Source: AV69 sp963742315 (lineage in GTDB: Bacteria; Verrucomicrobiota; Verrucomicrobiia; Chthoniobacterales; UBA10450). From it: DNA of 64,000 nt. The notes under the pieces are model-generated. The model was not told the origin of the DNA, made no database searches, and saw nothing but the letters and a program-made list of their open reading frames with translations. The DNA lies in contig CAVULE010000008.1 of the NCBI GenBank assembly GCA_963742315.1, forward strand, positions 7,441-71,440, given 5' to 3'. Shown here piece after piece: positions 17,145 to 27,000 of this stretch (position 1 is the first letter of the stretch; every line of letters starts with the position of its first letter). Both the position numbers and the translations under genes were made by a program.

Positions 17145-18764
17145 ATGAATTCGTCGCCACCATCCGGCTGGGTGGCCGTAATCTCTCGCTACGGCGTGGC
17201 TGTCTTACTGGCTGGGGCCGCGGTGGCGATTAGTTATCCGTTTCGGGCGCACCTTTACACCACGCCGCTTTTATTTGCAGCCGTCTTCACCAGTTGCTGG
17301 TACGGAGGCATCGGCCCGGCTATTCTCACAACCATTGCGAGCACCGCGTCCATTCACTTCCTGCTTCGTCTGCCGGGGCCCGGCTTCACACCTGACGTTC
17401 ACGATCTTCCGCGGCTGGCCGAGTTCGTTTTCGTGGCCACAGTCGCAATTTATCTGGTCCAGGCGCGCAAGCGAAGCGAGCAATCGGTACGACAAGCTCG
17501 CGATCAATTGGAAATCAAAGTGAACGAGCGGACCGCCGACTTGCAAAGAGAAGTAGCCGAACGCCGCCGCGCTGAACAAGCTGCGCAAACCGCAGCTCAG
17601 ATGGCGCAAAGTCATGTCGACATGCTGCTCCATAGCGTTGATGTCCTGGCCACGGAAGCAGCGCCCGCGACGTTCATTGGGGAGATGCTTCGGACCATTG
17701 GCCATCACCTCCATGCGCAGCAAGTCCGGCTATGGCTGCGCTCTCAGGAGGACGACTCGCTGCACTTGCGCATCGCTATCGAAGGGGAGCAACAGATCGG
17801 GCTAGAGCCAAACCACCCCTTCGTGCGGGATCCTCAGTCCTGGCATAACAGCCCGCTTATCCAGGAAATGCTGTTTACGAAGGCGCCGGTCGTTTGTGAG
17901 GATGTCGCGCGCGATGCGCGCCTGGCTCCCGACCACCGCGATTACCTAACGAATCAAGGATGCAAAAGGTTCCTCGTCATCCCAATGTTTGTCCTGGGGG
18001 AGGTGCGCGGTTTCATTGCGATTCAGCACGCTGAGCGCGGAATGTATCGCGCGCAAGAAATCGAATTGGCGCAGGCTCTCGCTCACCACGTCATGTTTGC
18101 AACGCATGGGCAAGACCTCAGCGAACAGCGGCGGCAGGGCGCGATTCTAAAGGAGCGCACCCGCATGGCGCGCGATATTCATGACACTCTCGCGCAAGGA
18201 TTCACCGGCGTGATTGTTCAGATGGAAGCTGCTGAGGAAGCTTTACTGGAGGAAGACCCGGAGCATGCGGTGCGGCACGTTCGCCGCGCCCGTGACATTG
18301 CGCGCGAAAGCCTGGGCGAAGCGCGCCGCTCAGTGCATGCCCTTCGTCCGCAGGCACTGGACAAGGCGGGATTCGCAGACGCACTCAGAAACGTCATCCA
18401 AAATAGGACCGCAGGTACTTCATTACGCACCGATTTCCATCTGGACGGGGAGCCGCGTCATTTGCCCGCGAACGTGGAAGAGTGTCTCCTCCGGATCGGG
18501 CAGGAAGCCTTAAGTAACGCGTTGAAACACGGGCACCCGACCGAGTTTCAGGCGCGGCTTGCTTTCGACTCTAATGCGGTGCGCCTTGAGCTTTATGATA
18601 ACGGTGAAGGATTTGTGGTCGATCGTGTAAATGATGGAGGCATTGGGTTAGTCGGAATGAAGGAACGCGCTGAACAGATTGGGGCCACACTTAAAATCTC
18701 AAGCGAACCTGGTGTCGGAACAAAGATCACCGCTATTTCGCCCTACCAGCCGGCCGCAGGTTGA
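17145..18764 (+). CDS. Membrane sensor histidine kinase (DUF4118-like, GAF, HisKA_3)
   Basis: The 539-residue kinase starts with about four membrane segments (residues ~12-105, similar to the KdpD/DUF4118 module), a short coiled coil (RDQLEIKVNERTADLQREVAERRRAEQAAQ), a GAF domain (~165-320), and a HisKA_3 dimerisation domain with the phosphoacceptor H346 in RMARDIHDTLAQGFTG. The HATPase domain ends the protein, with GQEALSNALKHG (N-box), YDNGEGF (G1) and GGIGLVGMKERAEQIG (G2). It should phosphorylate the adjacent NarL-type regulator. The input signal is not evident; the GAF domain suggests a small ligand or redox cue. Confidence 0.92.
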   Translation: MNSSPPSGWVAVISRYGVAVLLAGAAVAISYPFRAHLYTTPLLFAAVFTSCWYGGIGPAILTTIASTASIHFLLRLPGPGFTPDVHDLPRLAEFVFVATVAIYLVQARKRSEQSVRQARDQLEIKVNERTADLQREVAERRRAEQAAQTAAQMAQSHVDMLLHSVDVLATEAAPATFIGEMLRTIGHHLHAQQVRLWLRSQEDDSLHLRIAIEGEQQIGLEPNHPFVRDPQSWHNSPLIQEMLFTKAPVVCEDVARDARLAPDHRDYLTNQGCKRFLVIPMFVLGEVRGFIAIQHAERGMYRAQEIELAQALAHHVMFATHGQDLSEQRRQGAILKERTRMARDIHDTLAQGFTGVIVQMEAAEEALLEEDPEHAVRHVRRARDIARESLGEARRSVHALRPQALDKAGFADALRNVIQNRTAGTSLRTDFHLDGEPRHLPANVEECLLRIGQEALSNALKHGHPTEFQARLAFDSNAVRLELYDNGEGFVVDRVNDGGIGLVGMKERAEQIGATLKISSEPGVGTKITAISPYQPAAG

Positions 18765-18824
18765 AAGAATCTCGCAGTTTAAGGCCGTCTCTGCGAGACG
18801 GAAGCGTCCGCCGCGGCGGGTACC

Positions 18825-19063
18825 CTACAGCTGCAAGCGGAAGAGATTTACCTTGGCGAGGTCGACCAGCTCATCGCCGCGACCGCTGATCACCGCTTTG
18901 AGCATGAACATCCCGAAGCCGGTGGCTTGTTCGATGGTGATTGTTGGCGGCATCGAGAGTTCCTGACGATGGACTAGCGCTTCGACCAACGCCGGACCGC
19001 CGTGCTTGAATGCTTTCTGTAGCATCGGCCGCACCTCCTGCGCCGTTTCCGCTTTCAAACCCG
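18825..19063 (-). pseudogene. C-terminal remnant of pyruvate oxidase / TPP-dependent enzyme (poxB-like)
   Basis: The minus-strand frame reads GLKAETAQEVRPMLQKAF, then GGPALVEALVHRQELSMPP and MLKAVISGRGDELVDLAK, followed by a stop. This is the conserved C-terminal tail of PoxB-type thiamine-diphosphate enzymes (VTRQELS-PPKI...AISGRGDE). Only about 80 of the expected ~575 residues remain. Homology stops exactly where the mbfA gene ends (19064), so the rest was replaced or deleted at that junction. No start codon or ribosome-binding site suggests independent expression. Confidence 0.75.
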
Positions 19064-20023
19064 TTAGGCGCTGCCTATCAGAATCCCTACAAGAAAGACA
19101 CAAACGCCACCGACAATGACTTGAAGCGCCGCGCGGAGGAACGGTGTGTCCATGTAATGATTGCGAATCCAGCTAATCACCAGGAGTTCGATCGCCACGA
19201 TAAACACCGCGAGAGCCGTGGCCGTTCGGAAGTTTTGAATCAAGTAGGGAAGCGAGTGACCGATCCCGCCCGTGGTTGTCATCAATCCGCAAACGACCCC
19301 TCGTAGTAAAGGTTTACCGCGGCCGGTCAGACTTCCATCGTCGGATAGAGCCTCGGCAAAGCCCATCGAAATTCCGGCACCAACGCTTGCGGCTAAGCCG
19401 ACAAGGAGCGCATCATGGCTACTTTGTGTCGCGAACGCGGCCGCAAAAACGGGAGCGAGAGTTGAAACGGAGCCATCCATCAAACCGCTAAGGCCCGGCT
19501 GCACAATTTGCAGGACAAATAAACGCCGGTGCGCCATGTCCTCATCCGCCGTGGCTTCCCTGGTGAGATGTTGTTTTTCCAACTCGTCGGCAATTTCGAC
19601 ATGCTGGCGTTCTGCTTGGGCGAGATCCCCCAGGAGCTTTCGCGTTGATGTATCGCTAATTCTGGCTGCCGCTCGTTCGTAGAATTGCTGCGTTTCCACC
19701 TCCATCGATTCCGCGTAACGGCGCACCGTCTCGATCCCCAGGGTCTGGATCAACCAGACTGGTTTCCGAGTTATGAATCCTTTCACATCTTCGCGGCGAA
19801 TGAGCGGAATATGTTCGCCAAAACGACGCCGGAATTCATCGATTAATTGGCGCCGGTGATTATCTTCCTCGGCCTCCATTTCTTTGAAGACCTGGGCCGT
19901 TGCTGGATAATCATCCTTTAACCGCGCTGCAAAATCAGCATAGACCCGGCCGTCTGTTTCTTCGTTAGAAATAGCCAGGGCAAGGATTTCTGGTTCCGAC
20001 AAGTCTTTGAAATTCTTAGCCAC
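19064..20023 (-). CDS. mbfA: Membrane-bound ferritin-like iron exporter (MbfA type, Er-VIT1)
   Basis: The 319-residue protein joins an N-terminal erythrin/ferritin-like domain (residues ~5-165) and a C-terminal VIT1/CCC1 membrane domain (~175-319) with about five hydrophobic segments. Diiron-type carboxylates are visible in AISNEETDGRVY, EMEAEEDNHRR, MEVETQQFYERA and AQAERQHVEIADEL. This architecture is that of MbfA, which exports iron from the cytoplasm and protects against iron and peroxide stress in Rhizobiales. In those bacteria it is controlled by Irr; no obvious iron box was recognised in the 180 bp upstream. A PoxB remnant abuts its 3' end. Confidence 0.88.
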   Translation of the reverse strand: MAKNFKDLSEPEILALAISNEETDGRVYADFAARLKDDYPATAQVFKEMEAEEDNHRRQLIDEFRRRFGEHIPLIRREDVKGFITRKPVWLIQTLGIETVRRYAESMEVETQQFYERAAARISDTSTRKLLGDLAQAERQHVEIADELEKQHLTREATADEDMAHRRLFVLQIVQPGLSGLMDGSVSTLAPVFAAAFATQSSHDALLVGLAASVGAGISMGFAEALSDDGSLTGRGKPLLRGVVCGLMTTTGGIGHSLPYLIQNFRTATALAVFIVAIELLVISWIRNHYMDTPFLRAALQVIVGGVCVFLVGILIGSA

Positions 20024-20203
20024 ACCTCAACCGAAGCGACCAGGCTCGTTCAATCTTGCAGGATCTTTAAGTCGGAAGACCGTTAATACACAAGGCTCAT
20101 TTCCAACTTTGCCAGACAAGTCCCCCTAGTGAGCATCGGCACCAGGCTTCGTATTTGGTCTTCTCCGAACGATATTCGCCCAGGCCATTTCTAGGCGCTG
20201 GTG

Positions 20204-21178
20204 CTAAGCCGCCTGTTGCTGGACTTTTGTTCTTTGGCTGTTCTTTTCATCCCGCAAGCGAACCGGTTTCGGCGAAACCGTAGTGTTTGAAGGTCCTTCG
20301 CTTGTCCCAGAGTTACCGTTGCTCGCGAGGTACCCATAAATTGCGGAGAAGTCCTCCCCGGCGTGCCCGTTTCGCATGGCAAGGCGATACAGTTCCTTGG
20401 CCGAATCTGTTAGCGGCAGTGCGACTCCGGTCTCATATGCAGTGACGGAAGCTAAATGCAGGTCCTTCTGCATCGACGAGAGTTGGAACTCAGGTCGATA
20501 ATCGGCGTTCTCGATCTTGTTGCGCTTCGACAAGACGAACGGCGCGATCTGGGGCATGCCAGCAAGGGAGTCAAAGACAACCCTTACTGGCAACCCCATC
20601 CCCTCTGCCAAAACCGTTGCTTCAGCGAACGCGGCCATACCCGTCCCGAGCAACAAATTGACAACTAACTTCATTGCCGAACCCGAACCGTGCGGACCGA
20701 GATGGGCAATCCGATTACCCATATATAATAAGAGCGAACGAACCTCCTCCAGGTCTGCACCTTCCCCTCCTATCCAGAAAGTAAGTTTTCCGTCGGCCGC
20801 CAGGGGTGCAGAGCCGGATACCGGTGCGTCGAGAAAGCGGACTTTTCGACGCGTGGCTTCAGCTGTCATTCTTTTTGAGAATGACGGGTTAACTGTGCTG
20901 CAATCGATCCATATTGAATTTGGCCGGAGACGATTCAAAAAGCCGTCCGCACCTAAAGCAGTTTGCTCGACTGCCTCGGGCTGAGACAGCATCGTGAATA
21001 GCACATCTACTTGTGAAGCCACTTGCGCCGCCGACTCGGCTACCGTTGCACCTTGCTCGCGCAATGGTTTGGCCTTGGCGCGTGTGCGATTGAAGACAAT
21101 CAGGTCATAGCCGTGTTTTTGCAGATTGGCCGCCATCCGGCCGCCCATTATTCCTAAGCCAATAAATCCTATTTTCAT
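20204..21178 (-). CDS. NAD(P)-dependent beta-hydroxyacid dehydrogenase family oxidoreductase
   Basis: The 324-residue cytoplasmic enzyme starts MKIGFIGLGIMGGRMAANL, the Rossmann dinucleotide-binding motif of the 6-phosphogluconate/3-hydroxyisobutyrate dehydrogenase superfamily. It has the substrate-binding FLDAPVSGSAPLA loop and a catalytic lysine in GSGSAMKLVVNLLLG. The last ~35 residues are a basic, low-complexity tail beyond the usual ~290-residue length. It follows the aldo/keto reductase after 7 bp, so the two are probably cotranscribed. A glyoxylate/succinic-semialdehyde reductase role is possible, but the substrate cannot be named. Confidence 0.85.
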   Translation of the reverse strand: MKIGFIGLGIMGGRMAANLQKHGYDLIVFNRTRAKAKPLREQGATVAESAAQVASQVDVLFTMLSQPEAVEQTALGADGFLNRLRPNSIWIDCSTVNPSFSKRMTAEATRRKVRFLDAPVSGSAPLAADGKLTFWIGGEGADLEEVRSLLLYMGNRIAHLGPHGSGSAMKLVVNLLLGTGMAAFAEATVLAEGMGLPVRVVFDSLAGMPQIAPFVLSKRNKIENADYRPEFQLSSMQKDLHLASVTAYETGVALPLTDSAKELYRLAMRNGHAGEDFSAIYGYLASNGNSGTSEGPSNTTVSPKPVRLRDEKNSQRTKVQQQAA

Positions 21179-21185
21179 TTCGTAT

Positions 21186-22157
21186 TCAGGCTGCCGTTAT
21201 TAGTGCGGGTTCATGCGCGTTAACGCCTTCGATCTCTTCCACATCTTCGTCCGTGAGTTGAAGCTCGACTGCGCCGACATTCTTTTCGACCTGCTCTGCG
21301 TTGCGGGCGCCAACGATTGCAGCGGTCACGGCAGGATTTCGCAGAATCCAGGCAATCGCCACCTGACCGGGCGGGCGCCCGTATTTCTCGCCCATTTCTC
21401 GCAAGCGTTCTACCAGCGCGAGATTTTTCGACAGCTTTGGTTCAACAAACTCCATGTCGCGGCTCCGCCAATCGCTTTCGGGGAGCTTCGCGGCACGCTC
21501 GCGCGTCATCGCGCCCGTGAGTAGACCAGATGCCATCGGCGAATAGACGATCACGCCAATTCCATTCGATCGACAATAAGGCAGAATCTCCGGTTCGATC
21601 TCGCGTCGGATCAAAGAGTACGGCGGCTGCAGCGAGGTAACTCGAGCAATCTTCTCAGCTCGGCGGAGTTGGTTAGCATCGAAGTTCGAAACTCCGATCC
21701 AGCGAACCTTGCCTTCCTTCTGCAGCCGAGCCATCTCACTCCAGCCTTCTTCTAGATCTTCATTTGGCCAATGGATCTGGTACAGATCGATTGTCTCCAC
21801 CTTGAGCCGGCGCAGACTGGCCTCGCACTCCCGGCGAATTGAATCCGCTTGTAAACTGCGGTGAACATACCCCTGTTCATCCCAGCGAAGACCGCATTTG
21901 GTGAATACGTACGGACGAGGTCCGCGCCAGCTTTTCAATGCAGCAGCAACAACCTCCTCCGAGTGACCCATGCCATAAACGGCCGCGGTATCGATCCAGT
22001 TAATGCCAAGCTCCAGTGCGCGGTGTATTGCAGCGACGGAAGCCTTGTCGTCCTGATCCCCCCAGCCAAACTCCCAGCCTGCGCCGCCGATGGCCCACGC
22101 GCCGAAGCCCATGGGTGTAATAAACAAGTCAGAGTTTCCAAGCCGTTTTGTTTTCAT
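21186..22157 (-). CDS. Aldo/keto reductase
   Basis: NADPH-dependent AKR of 323 residues from the ATG at 22157 (MKTKRLGNSDLFITPMGFGAWAIGG). The catalytic tetrad can be traced in NWIDTAAVYGMGHSEE (Asp, Tyr), VFTKCG (Lys) and LYQIHWPNED (His), and the C-terminal IVGARNAEQVEKN binds the cofactor. It resembles the AKR11/AKR12 oxidoreductases acting on small aldehydes or sugars. Upstream in-frame ATGs at 22220 and 22229 would add an unconserved leader. It heads a two-gene unit with the beta-hydroxyacid dehydrogenase 7 bp downstream. Confidence 0.9.
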   Translation of the reverse strand: MKTKRLGNSDLFITPMGFGAWAIGGAGWEFGWGDQDDKASVAAIHRALELGINWIDTAAVYGMGHSEEVVAAALKSWRGPRPYVFTKCGLRWDEQGYVHRSLQADSIRRECEASLRRLKVETIDLYQIHWPNEDLEEGWSEMARLQKEGKVRWIGVSNFDANQLRRAEKIARVTSLQPPYSLIRREIEPEILPYCRSNGIGVIVYSPMASGLLTGAMTRERAAKLPESDWRSRDMEFVEPKLSKNLALVERLREMGEKYGRPPGQVAIAWILRNPAVTAAIVGARNAEQVEKNVGAVELQLTDEDVEEIEGVNAHEPALITAA

Positions 22158-22325
22158 GTCGATGTTTCGAACCAGTGGTGTAGTTTCTGCATGCCTAACA
22201 CTTTTGTGTAACGGCGGCATGGCTGCCACTGCGCGTCCGCTATATTTACTTCTGACTCGAAAGGGAGAGCGAGCTGTAACACGTTAGAGTAACCAACCAA
22301 TCTGCGGCCTGCAGATGGGCCGTGT

Positions 22326-22421
22326 CGCCGGGCATATCCGTGGATGCAGCAGGACGAAGTTGCGGCCGCGGTCGTGTTCCTCCGCACAAGCGGAGTGAAC
22401 CGCGTTAGCGGCGCAACCTAA
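22326..22421 (+). pseudogene. Possible C-terminal remnant of a short-chain dehydrogenase
   Basis: The frame reads PWMQQDEVAAAVVFLRTSG then VNRVSGAT and a stop, resembling the PEEVAAAVVFLASD...VTGAT ending of SDR oxidoreductases. Only about 30 codons remain, with no upstream SDR sequence and no start codon that makes sense. The match is short and may be fortuitous. Confidence 0.35.
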
Positions 22422-22637
22422 GATGCCAACGCCGGGAAAGCGTAAAATACACGGCGTAATCTCAGATTGTTCTCGACGTTAGGTTTTAGCGACAGCCGAG
22501 AGTTGCTTACCGGATGTAAACTTAGCGCGTTCGTTTCTCTCCCGAAAGAGGGAGTAGCCGCTGTGCATTAAGCGTGGTCACCAAATCTATCGCATGCGCA
22601 ATGGCCGTTTCGGGAGTCAATAACGAATGTTTTGCAT
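22422..22637. other. Non-coding leader/promoter region of the MdtABC-like operon
   Basis: No gene is supported here. The stretch carries a degenerate copy of the window's recurring hairpin element (22534-22555) and ends at the start of a 54-residue ORF. Promoter boxes could not be assigned with confidence. Confidence 0.45.
22534..22555 (+). promoter_or_regulatory. Degenerate copy of recurring leader element
   Basis: TTTCTCTCCCGAAAGAGGGAG resembles the CTAYCTC-N4-GAG element seen before four other transcription units here. Its AGAG ends at 22550, 88 nt before the ATG of the short ORF at 22638, the same spacing as in the other copies (86-89 nt). CTCT and AGAG can pair around CCCGAA. Confidence 0.45.
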
Positions 22638-22802
22638 ATGACAACCCCTCTTCTACCCAACCCGGTGACGCCCGCGAGTCAGGCCAACGAAACGAGCCCA
22701 CTCATATCGCAAGGGCGTATGCTTGCCAATTCGCCAAGCGCATTAATTCGCCCTTCCACGCTACTAAAGCTGACGGCAGCGCCGGGAGAGGAAAAAATAT
22801 GA
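22638..22802 (+). CDS. 54-residue ORF translationally coupled to the mdtA-like gene
   Basis: This short frame (MTTPLLPNPVTPASQANETS at its start, GEEKI at its end) ends in TGA that overlaps the adaptor's ATG as ATGA (22799-22802), and its ATG sits 88 nt after the recurring leader element. It has no signal peptide or domain recognised and is rich in Pro, Ser, Thr and Leu. Support is positional only; there is no clear Shine-Dalgarno before its ATG, and it may be a leader peptide affecting expression of the efflux genes. The adaptor's own ribosome-binding site (GGGAGAGG) lies inside its last codons. Confidence 0.4.
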   Translation: MTTPLLPNPVTPASQANETSPLISQGRMLANSPSALIRPSTLLKLTAAPGEEKI

Positions 22803-24058
22803 ACAAGGTCAACGGGCGAAGTGACCGGGTCATAACGGAGCCGATTACTGGCCTTCAACGCGGCGGCACAGGCGCGAATTTATCTAAGGTTGCGAGCCCG
22901 AATCGTAACCATCGCCGACGACTGATCGTGATCGCAGGTATTCTCATCGTCGGCGCGGTTGCTATTTATCTCCACCTCAACTCAGGGAAAAAGCGGCCCG
23001 CTGGCGGGGGCGGCATCCCTTCTTTGCCGATCAGCACAGTCACCGCGAGGACGGGTGACATTGGGGTATATGTCAGCGCGCTCGGTACAGTGACGCCGCT
23101 CAATACGGTTTCAGTTACGGCACGCGTTGCCGGACAAATCTCGAAAGTTGAATACACCGAAGGCGAACTCGTTCACGTTGGCGATCCGCTGGTTGAGATC
23201 GATCCAGCTCCTTTTCAAGCGGCGGTCACGCAGGCCGAAGGACAGTTGGCGCGCGACCAAGCGTCACTAGAACTGGCCAAGATCAACCTCGTCAGAGAGA
23301 CCGATCTGCTAAACAAAGAGGTAGTTTCAAAACAGGAATACGACACGCAAGTTGCCACCGATCATCAGTCCGAAGGCGCAGTTAAGCTGGATCAGGGCAA
23401 CCTGGATCAAGCAAAAGTAAACCTAGCCTACTGTTACATAACCTCGCCCATTAACGGTCGCGCGGGTCTGCGACTTGTCGATATTGGGAACATTGTCCAG
23501 GCCAACGGCACCAGCCCCCTCGTTGTCATCACCCAGTTACAACCGATCACGGTCGAGTTTAACGTCGCTGAGGATTCCGTTCCGGGAATTGTTCAGGCGG
23601 TGCACAGCGGAAGAAAGCTGACGGCCGATGCCTATGATCGCGCAGATCAGAAGAAGCTTGCCACTGGAACGCTGGAAGCAATTAACAGCGAAATAGATGC
23701 GACGACCGGCACACTTCGACTACGAGCTACCTTTGCGAATGACGATGATTCACTTTTCCCGAATCAGTTCGTGAACGTGCACTTGTTGGTCGATACGCAC
23801 AAAGGTGTTACGCTTTTGCCAAATAATGCCGTTCAGCGCAATGACAACGGCGCATTTGTCTACGAGGTCCAGCCGAATCAAACCGTCGCGCTGAAGACGA
23901 TTACAGTCGTAAGGACCGAAAGCAATGTTTCGGAGGTGCAGGGGGTGCAGCCGGGCGTAATCGTCGCCGCGGATAGTTTCAACCGGTTAACTGACGGCGC
24001 GAAAGTGGCGGTGCGAACGGCCGCGCAACCGGCGAGCTCGGCTCAGCCAAACAAGTAA
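22799..24058 (+). CDS. mdtA: RND efflux periplasmic adaptor, MdtA-like
   Basis: Membrane-fusion protein of 419 residues linking inner-membrane RND pumps to an outer-membrane channel. A membrane anchor (RRLIVIAGILIVGAVAIYLHL, residues ~40-60) is followed by the beta-barrel/lipoyl halves (GTVTPLNTVSVTARVAGQISKVEYTEGELVHVGDPLVEIDP), an alpha-hairpin with ARDQASLELAKINLVRETDLLNKE, and the AYCYITSPINGRAGLRLVDIGNIVQ return strand. This is the MdtA/AcrA family. The start at 22799 is chosen for its GGGAGAGG ribosome-binding site; the open frame extends upstream without family similarity. Two RND permease genes follow, as in mdtABC. Confidence 0.9.
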   Translation: MNKVNGRSDRVITEPITGLQRGGTGANLSKVASPNRNHRRRLIVIAGILIVGAVAIYLHLNSGKKRPAGGGGIPSLPISTVTARTGDIGVYVSALGTVTPLNTVSVTARVAGQISKVEYTEGELVHVGDPLVEIDPAPFQAAVTQAEGQLARDQASLELAKINLVRETDLLNKEVVSKQEYDTQVATDHQSEGAVKLDQGNLDQAKVNLAYCYITSPINGRAGLRLVDIGNIVQANGTSPLVVITQLQPITVEFNVAEDSVPGIVQAVHSGRKLTADAYDRADQKKLATGTLEAINSEIDATTGTLRLRATFANDDDSLFPNQFVNVHLLVDTHKGVTLLPNNAVQRNDNGAFVYEVQPNQTVALKTITVVRTESNVSEVQGVQPGVIVAADSFNRLTDGAKVAVRTAAQPASSAQPNK

Positions 24059-24059
24059 G

Positions 24060-27000
24060 GTGAACCCATCGCGTCCATTCATTTTGCGGCCGGTCGCAAC
24101 GTCGTTGCTGATGGCGGCGCTGTTGTTGTCGGGCGCGATTGCTTACAAACAGCTCGCGATCTCCGCGTTGCCGGAAGTGGATTATCCAACGATCCAGGTG
24201 CAGACCTTCTATCCCGGAGCAAGCCCTGATGTCAGCGCTTCTGCGATCACCGCGCCCCTGGAACGGCAGTTTGGCGAAATGCCCGGACTAAACCAGATGA
24301 CATCCGTTAGTTCCGACGGCAGCTCGATCATCACTCTTCAGTTCGCCCTCAACTTGAACATCGACGTCGCCGAACAGGAAGTGCAGGCGGCCATTAATGC
24401 CGCGCAAACTTTTTTGCCACCCGATCTGCCGGCACCACCCATCTACAGCAAATCGAACCCAGCGGATGCGCCGGTAATGACATTGGCGGTAACCTCGAAA
24501 GCCTTCCCGCTCGCGCGAGTCGAAGACCTCGCCGATACACGACTCGCACAAAAAATTTCGCAGTTGTCCGGCGTGGGATTGGTGAGCATCAGCGGCGGAC
24601 ATAAGCCGGCCGTGCGTGTGCAGGCCAACCCGACCGCGCTGTTGTCCTACGGCATTAATCTCGATGACCTCCGGACGACGTTGATGGGATCCAGCATCAA
24701 TCAGGCGAAAGGAAGTTTCGATGGACCGCATCAATCATATCAAATCAATGCCAACGATCAGTTGCTAACGAGCAATGATTACAAGTCGTTAGTCATCGCC
24801 TATAACAACGGCGCGCCGGTCATTTTGTCCGATGTCGCGCGAGTGGTCGATGATGTCGAGAACACAAGGCTGGCAGCGTGGATGAACAAGACGCCGGCGG
24901 TGATCGTCAACATTCAACGCCAGCCCGGCGCGAACACCATTCAGGTTGTCGATCGAATCAAGAAGCTATTGCCGCAACTAAGAGCGAATTTGCCGACCGG
25001 GATCGATGTGACGGTTCTCACCGACCGCACGACAACCATCCGTGCGTCGGTGGCTGATGTGCAATTCTCCCTTATGCTGACCATCGCGCTGGTGGTGATG
25101 GCGATCTTTTTGTTCCTGCGCAACCTGCGCGCGACGATCATTCCCAGCGTGGCCGTGCCGTTGTCACTCGTCGGCACATTTGGCGTGATGTACCTGCTTG
25201 GCTTCAGCCTCAACAATCTCACCTTGATGGCGCTCACCATATCGACCGGGTTCGTCGTCGATGACGCGATTGTGATGATCGAAAATATTTTTCGTTATCT
25301 CGAAGAAGGCGAAACCCCGCTGAACGCTGCCCTCAAAGGCGCAAAGCAAATCGGGTTCACTATCGTTTCGTTAACAGTATCGCTCATCGCGGTCCTGATT
25401 CCGTTGCTGTTCATGGGCGACATCGTCGGCCGGTTGTTCCGCGAGTTCGCAGTGACGCTAAGCGTGACCATTCTGCTCTCCGCGGTCATCTCGCTGACGC
25501 TTACGCCGATGATGTGCGCGCGATTGCTCAAACCCAAGTCCGAGGAGAACCGGGGTCGTTTTTACGAAGCGTCAGAGCGCGTGTTCAATCGCGTGATTGA
25601 ATTCTACGGCCGGACGTTGCGATGGGTGTTAGGTCGACAAGGTGCAACGCTGCTTATCGCGCTTGCCACGCTCGTGCTCACGGTCGTGCTCTACGTGATT
25701 GTGCCGAAGGGCCTGTTTCCTGTGCAGGATACCGGAGTCATTCAAGGTATCTCCCAAGCCGCGCAAAACATCTCGTTCACTGCCATGGCCGAGAAGCAAC
25801 AAGCTTTGGCCGATGTGATCTTGAAGGATCCGGCCGTCGAAAGTTTGTCGTCGTTTATCGGCATCGATGGAACCAACACGACACTCAACAGCGGGCGTAT
25901 GCTGATTAATCTCAAGCCGCTGAATGTGCGAAAGGTCGGCGCGTCTGACGTGATTCGGCGTTTGCAGCCGCAGTTGGACAAGGTTGGCGACATCACACTT
26001 TACATGCAACCGGTGCAAGACCTCACGGTCGAAGACCGCGTTAGCCGAACGCAATTCCAATACACCCTCGAAGATGCGAACGCGGATGAATTGAACACGT
26101 GGACGAAAAAGCTGCTCGACAAACTGCGCACGCTTCCGCAGCTAACTGACGTAGCTACCGACCAACTAACGCTTGGCTCGCAAGCCAGGCTTGTTATCGA
26201 TCGCGTGACTGCTTCGCGTCTCGGTATTACGCCGGTAGCGATCGACAATGCACTTTACGATGCATTCGGCCAGCGACAGGTCGCCACGCTGTTTACCCAA
26301 CTCAATCAGTATCACCTCGTCTTGGAAACACTGCCGGACTTTCAAAAAGATCCGGCGATGCTGAACAATATCTATGTGAAGTCGACCAGCGGTGGCGCGG
26401 TGCCGCTTGGCACATTCACCCATTTTGAATCGGGGACCGCGCCGCTCGCGATCAATCGCCAGGGACAATTTCCGTCCGTGACCATCTCGTTCAATCTCGC
26501 TCCGGGCGCAGCGCTCGGCGAAGCGACAAAAGCGGTCGAAAAAGCGAAAGACGAGCTGGGGATGCCGCTGAGCGTGCAAGCTTCGTTTCAAGGCGCGGCC
26601 GCATCCTTTCAGGCATCATTGAAAAACGAGCCGTGGTTGATTCTCGCCGCGATCGTCACCGTCTATATCGTCCTCGGCGTGCTCTATGAGAGCTACATTC
26701 ACCCGATTACAATTCTTGTCGACACTCCCGTCCGCCGGCGTCGGAGCAATTCTCGCCCTACTAATTTGTCGGACCGAGCTTGGCGTCGTCGGTCTCATCG
26801 GCATCATCCTCTTGATCGGCATCGTAAAGAAAAACGCCATCATGATGATCGACTTCGCGCTCGAAGCCGAGCGGCACGAACACAAAAAACCACTCGATGC
26901 GATCTATCAGGCGTGCTTGCTGCGCTTTCGGCCAATCATGATGACTACCTTCGCTGCCCTGTTCGGCGGATTGCCACTCGCACTCGGCAACGGCGTCGGC

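Noticed and set aside
22256..22269. CTCGAAAGGGAGAG near the aldo/keto reductase promoter as a leader element
   Set aside because: The GAG arm is not conserved on the plus strand and spacing to the minus-strand gene is 99 nt; too loose to include.
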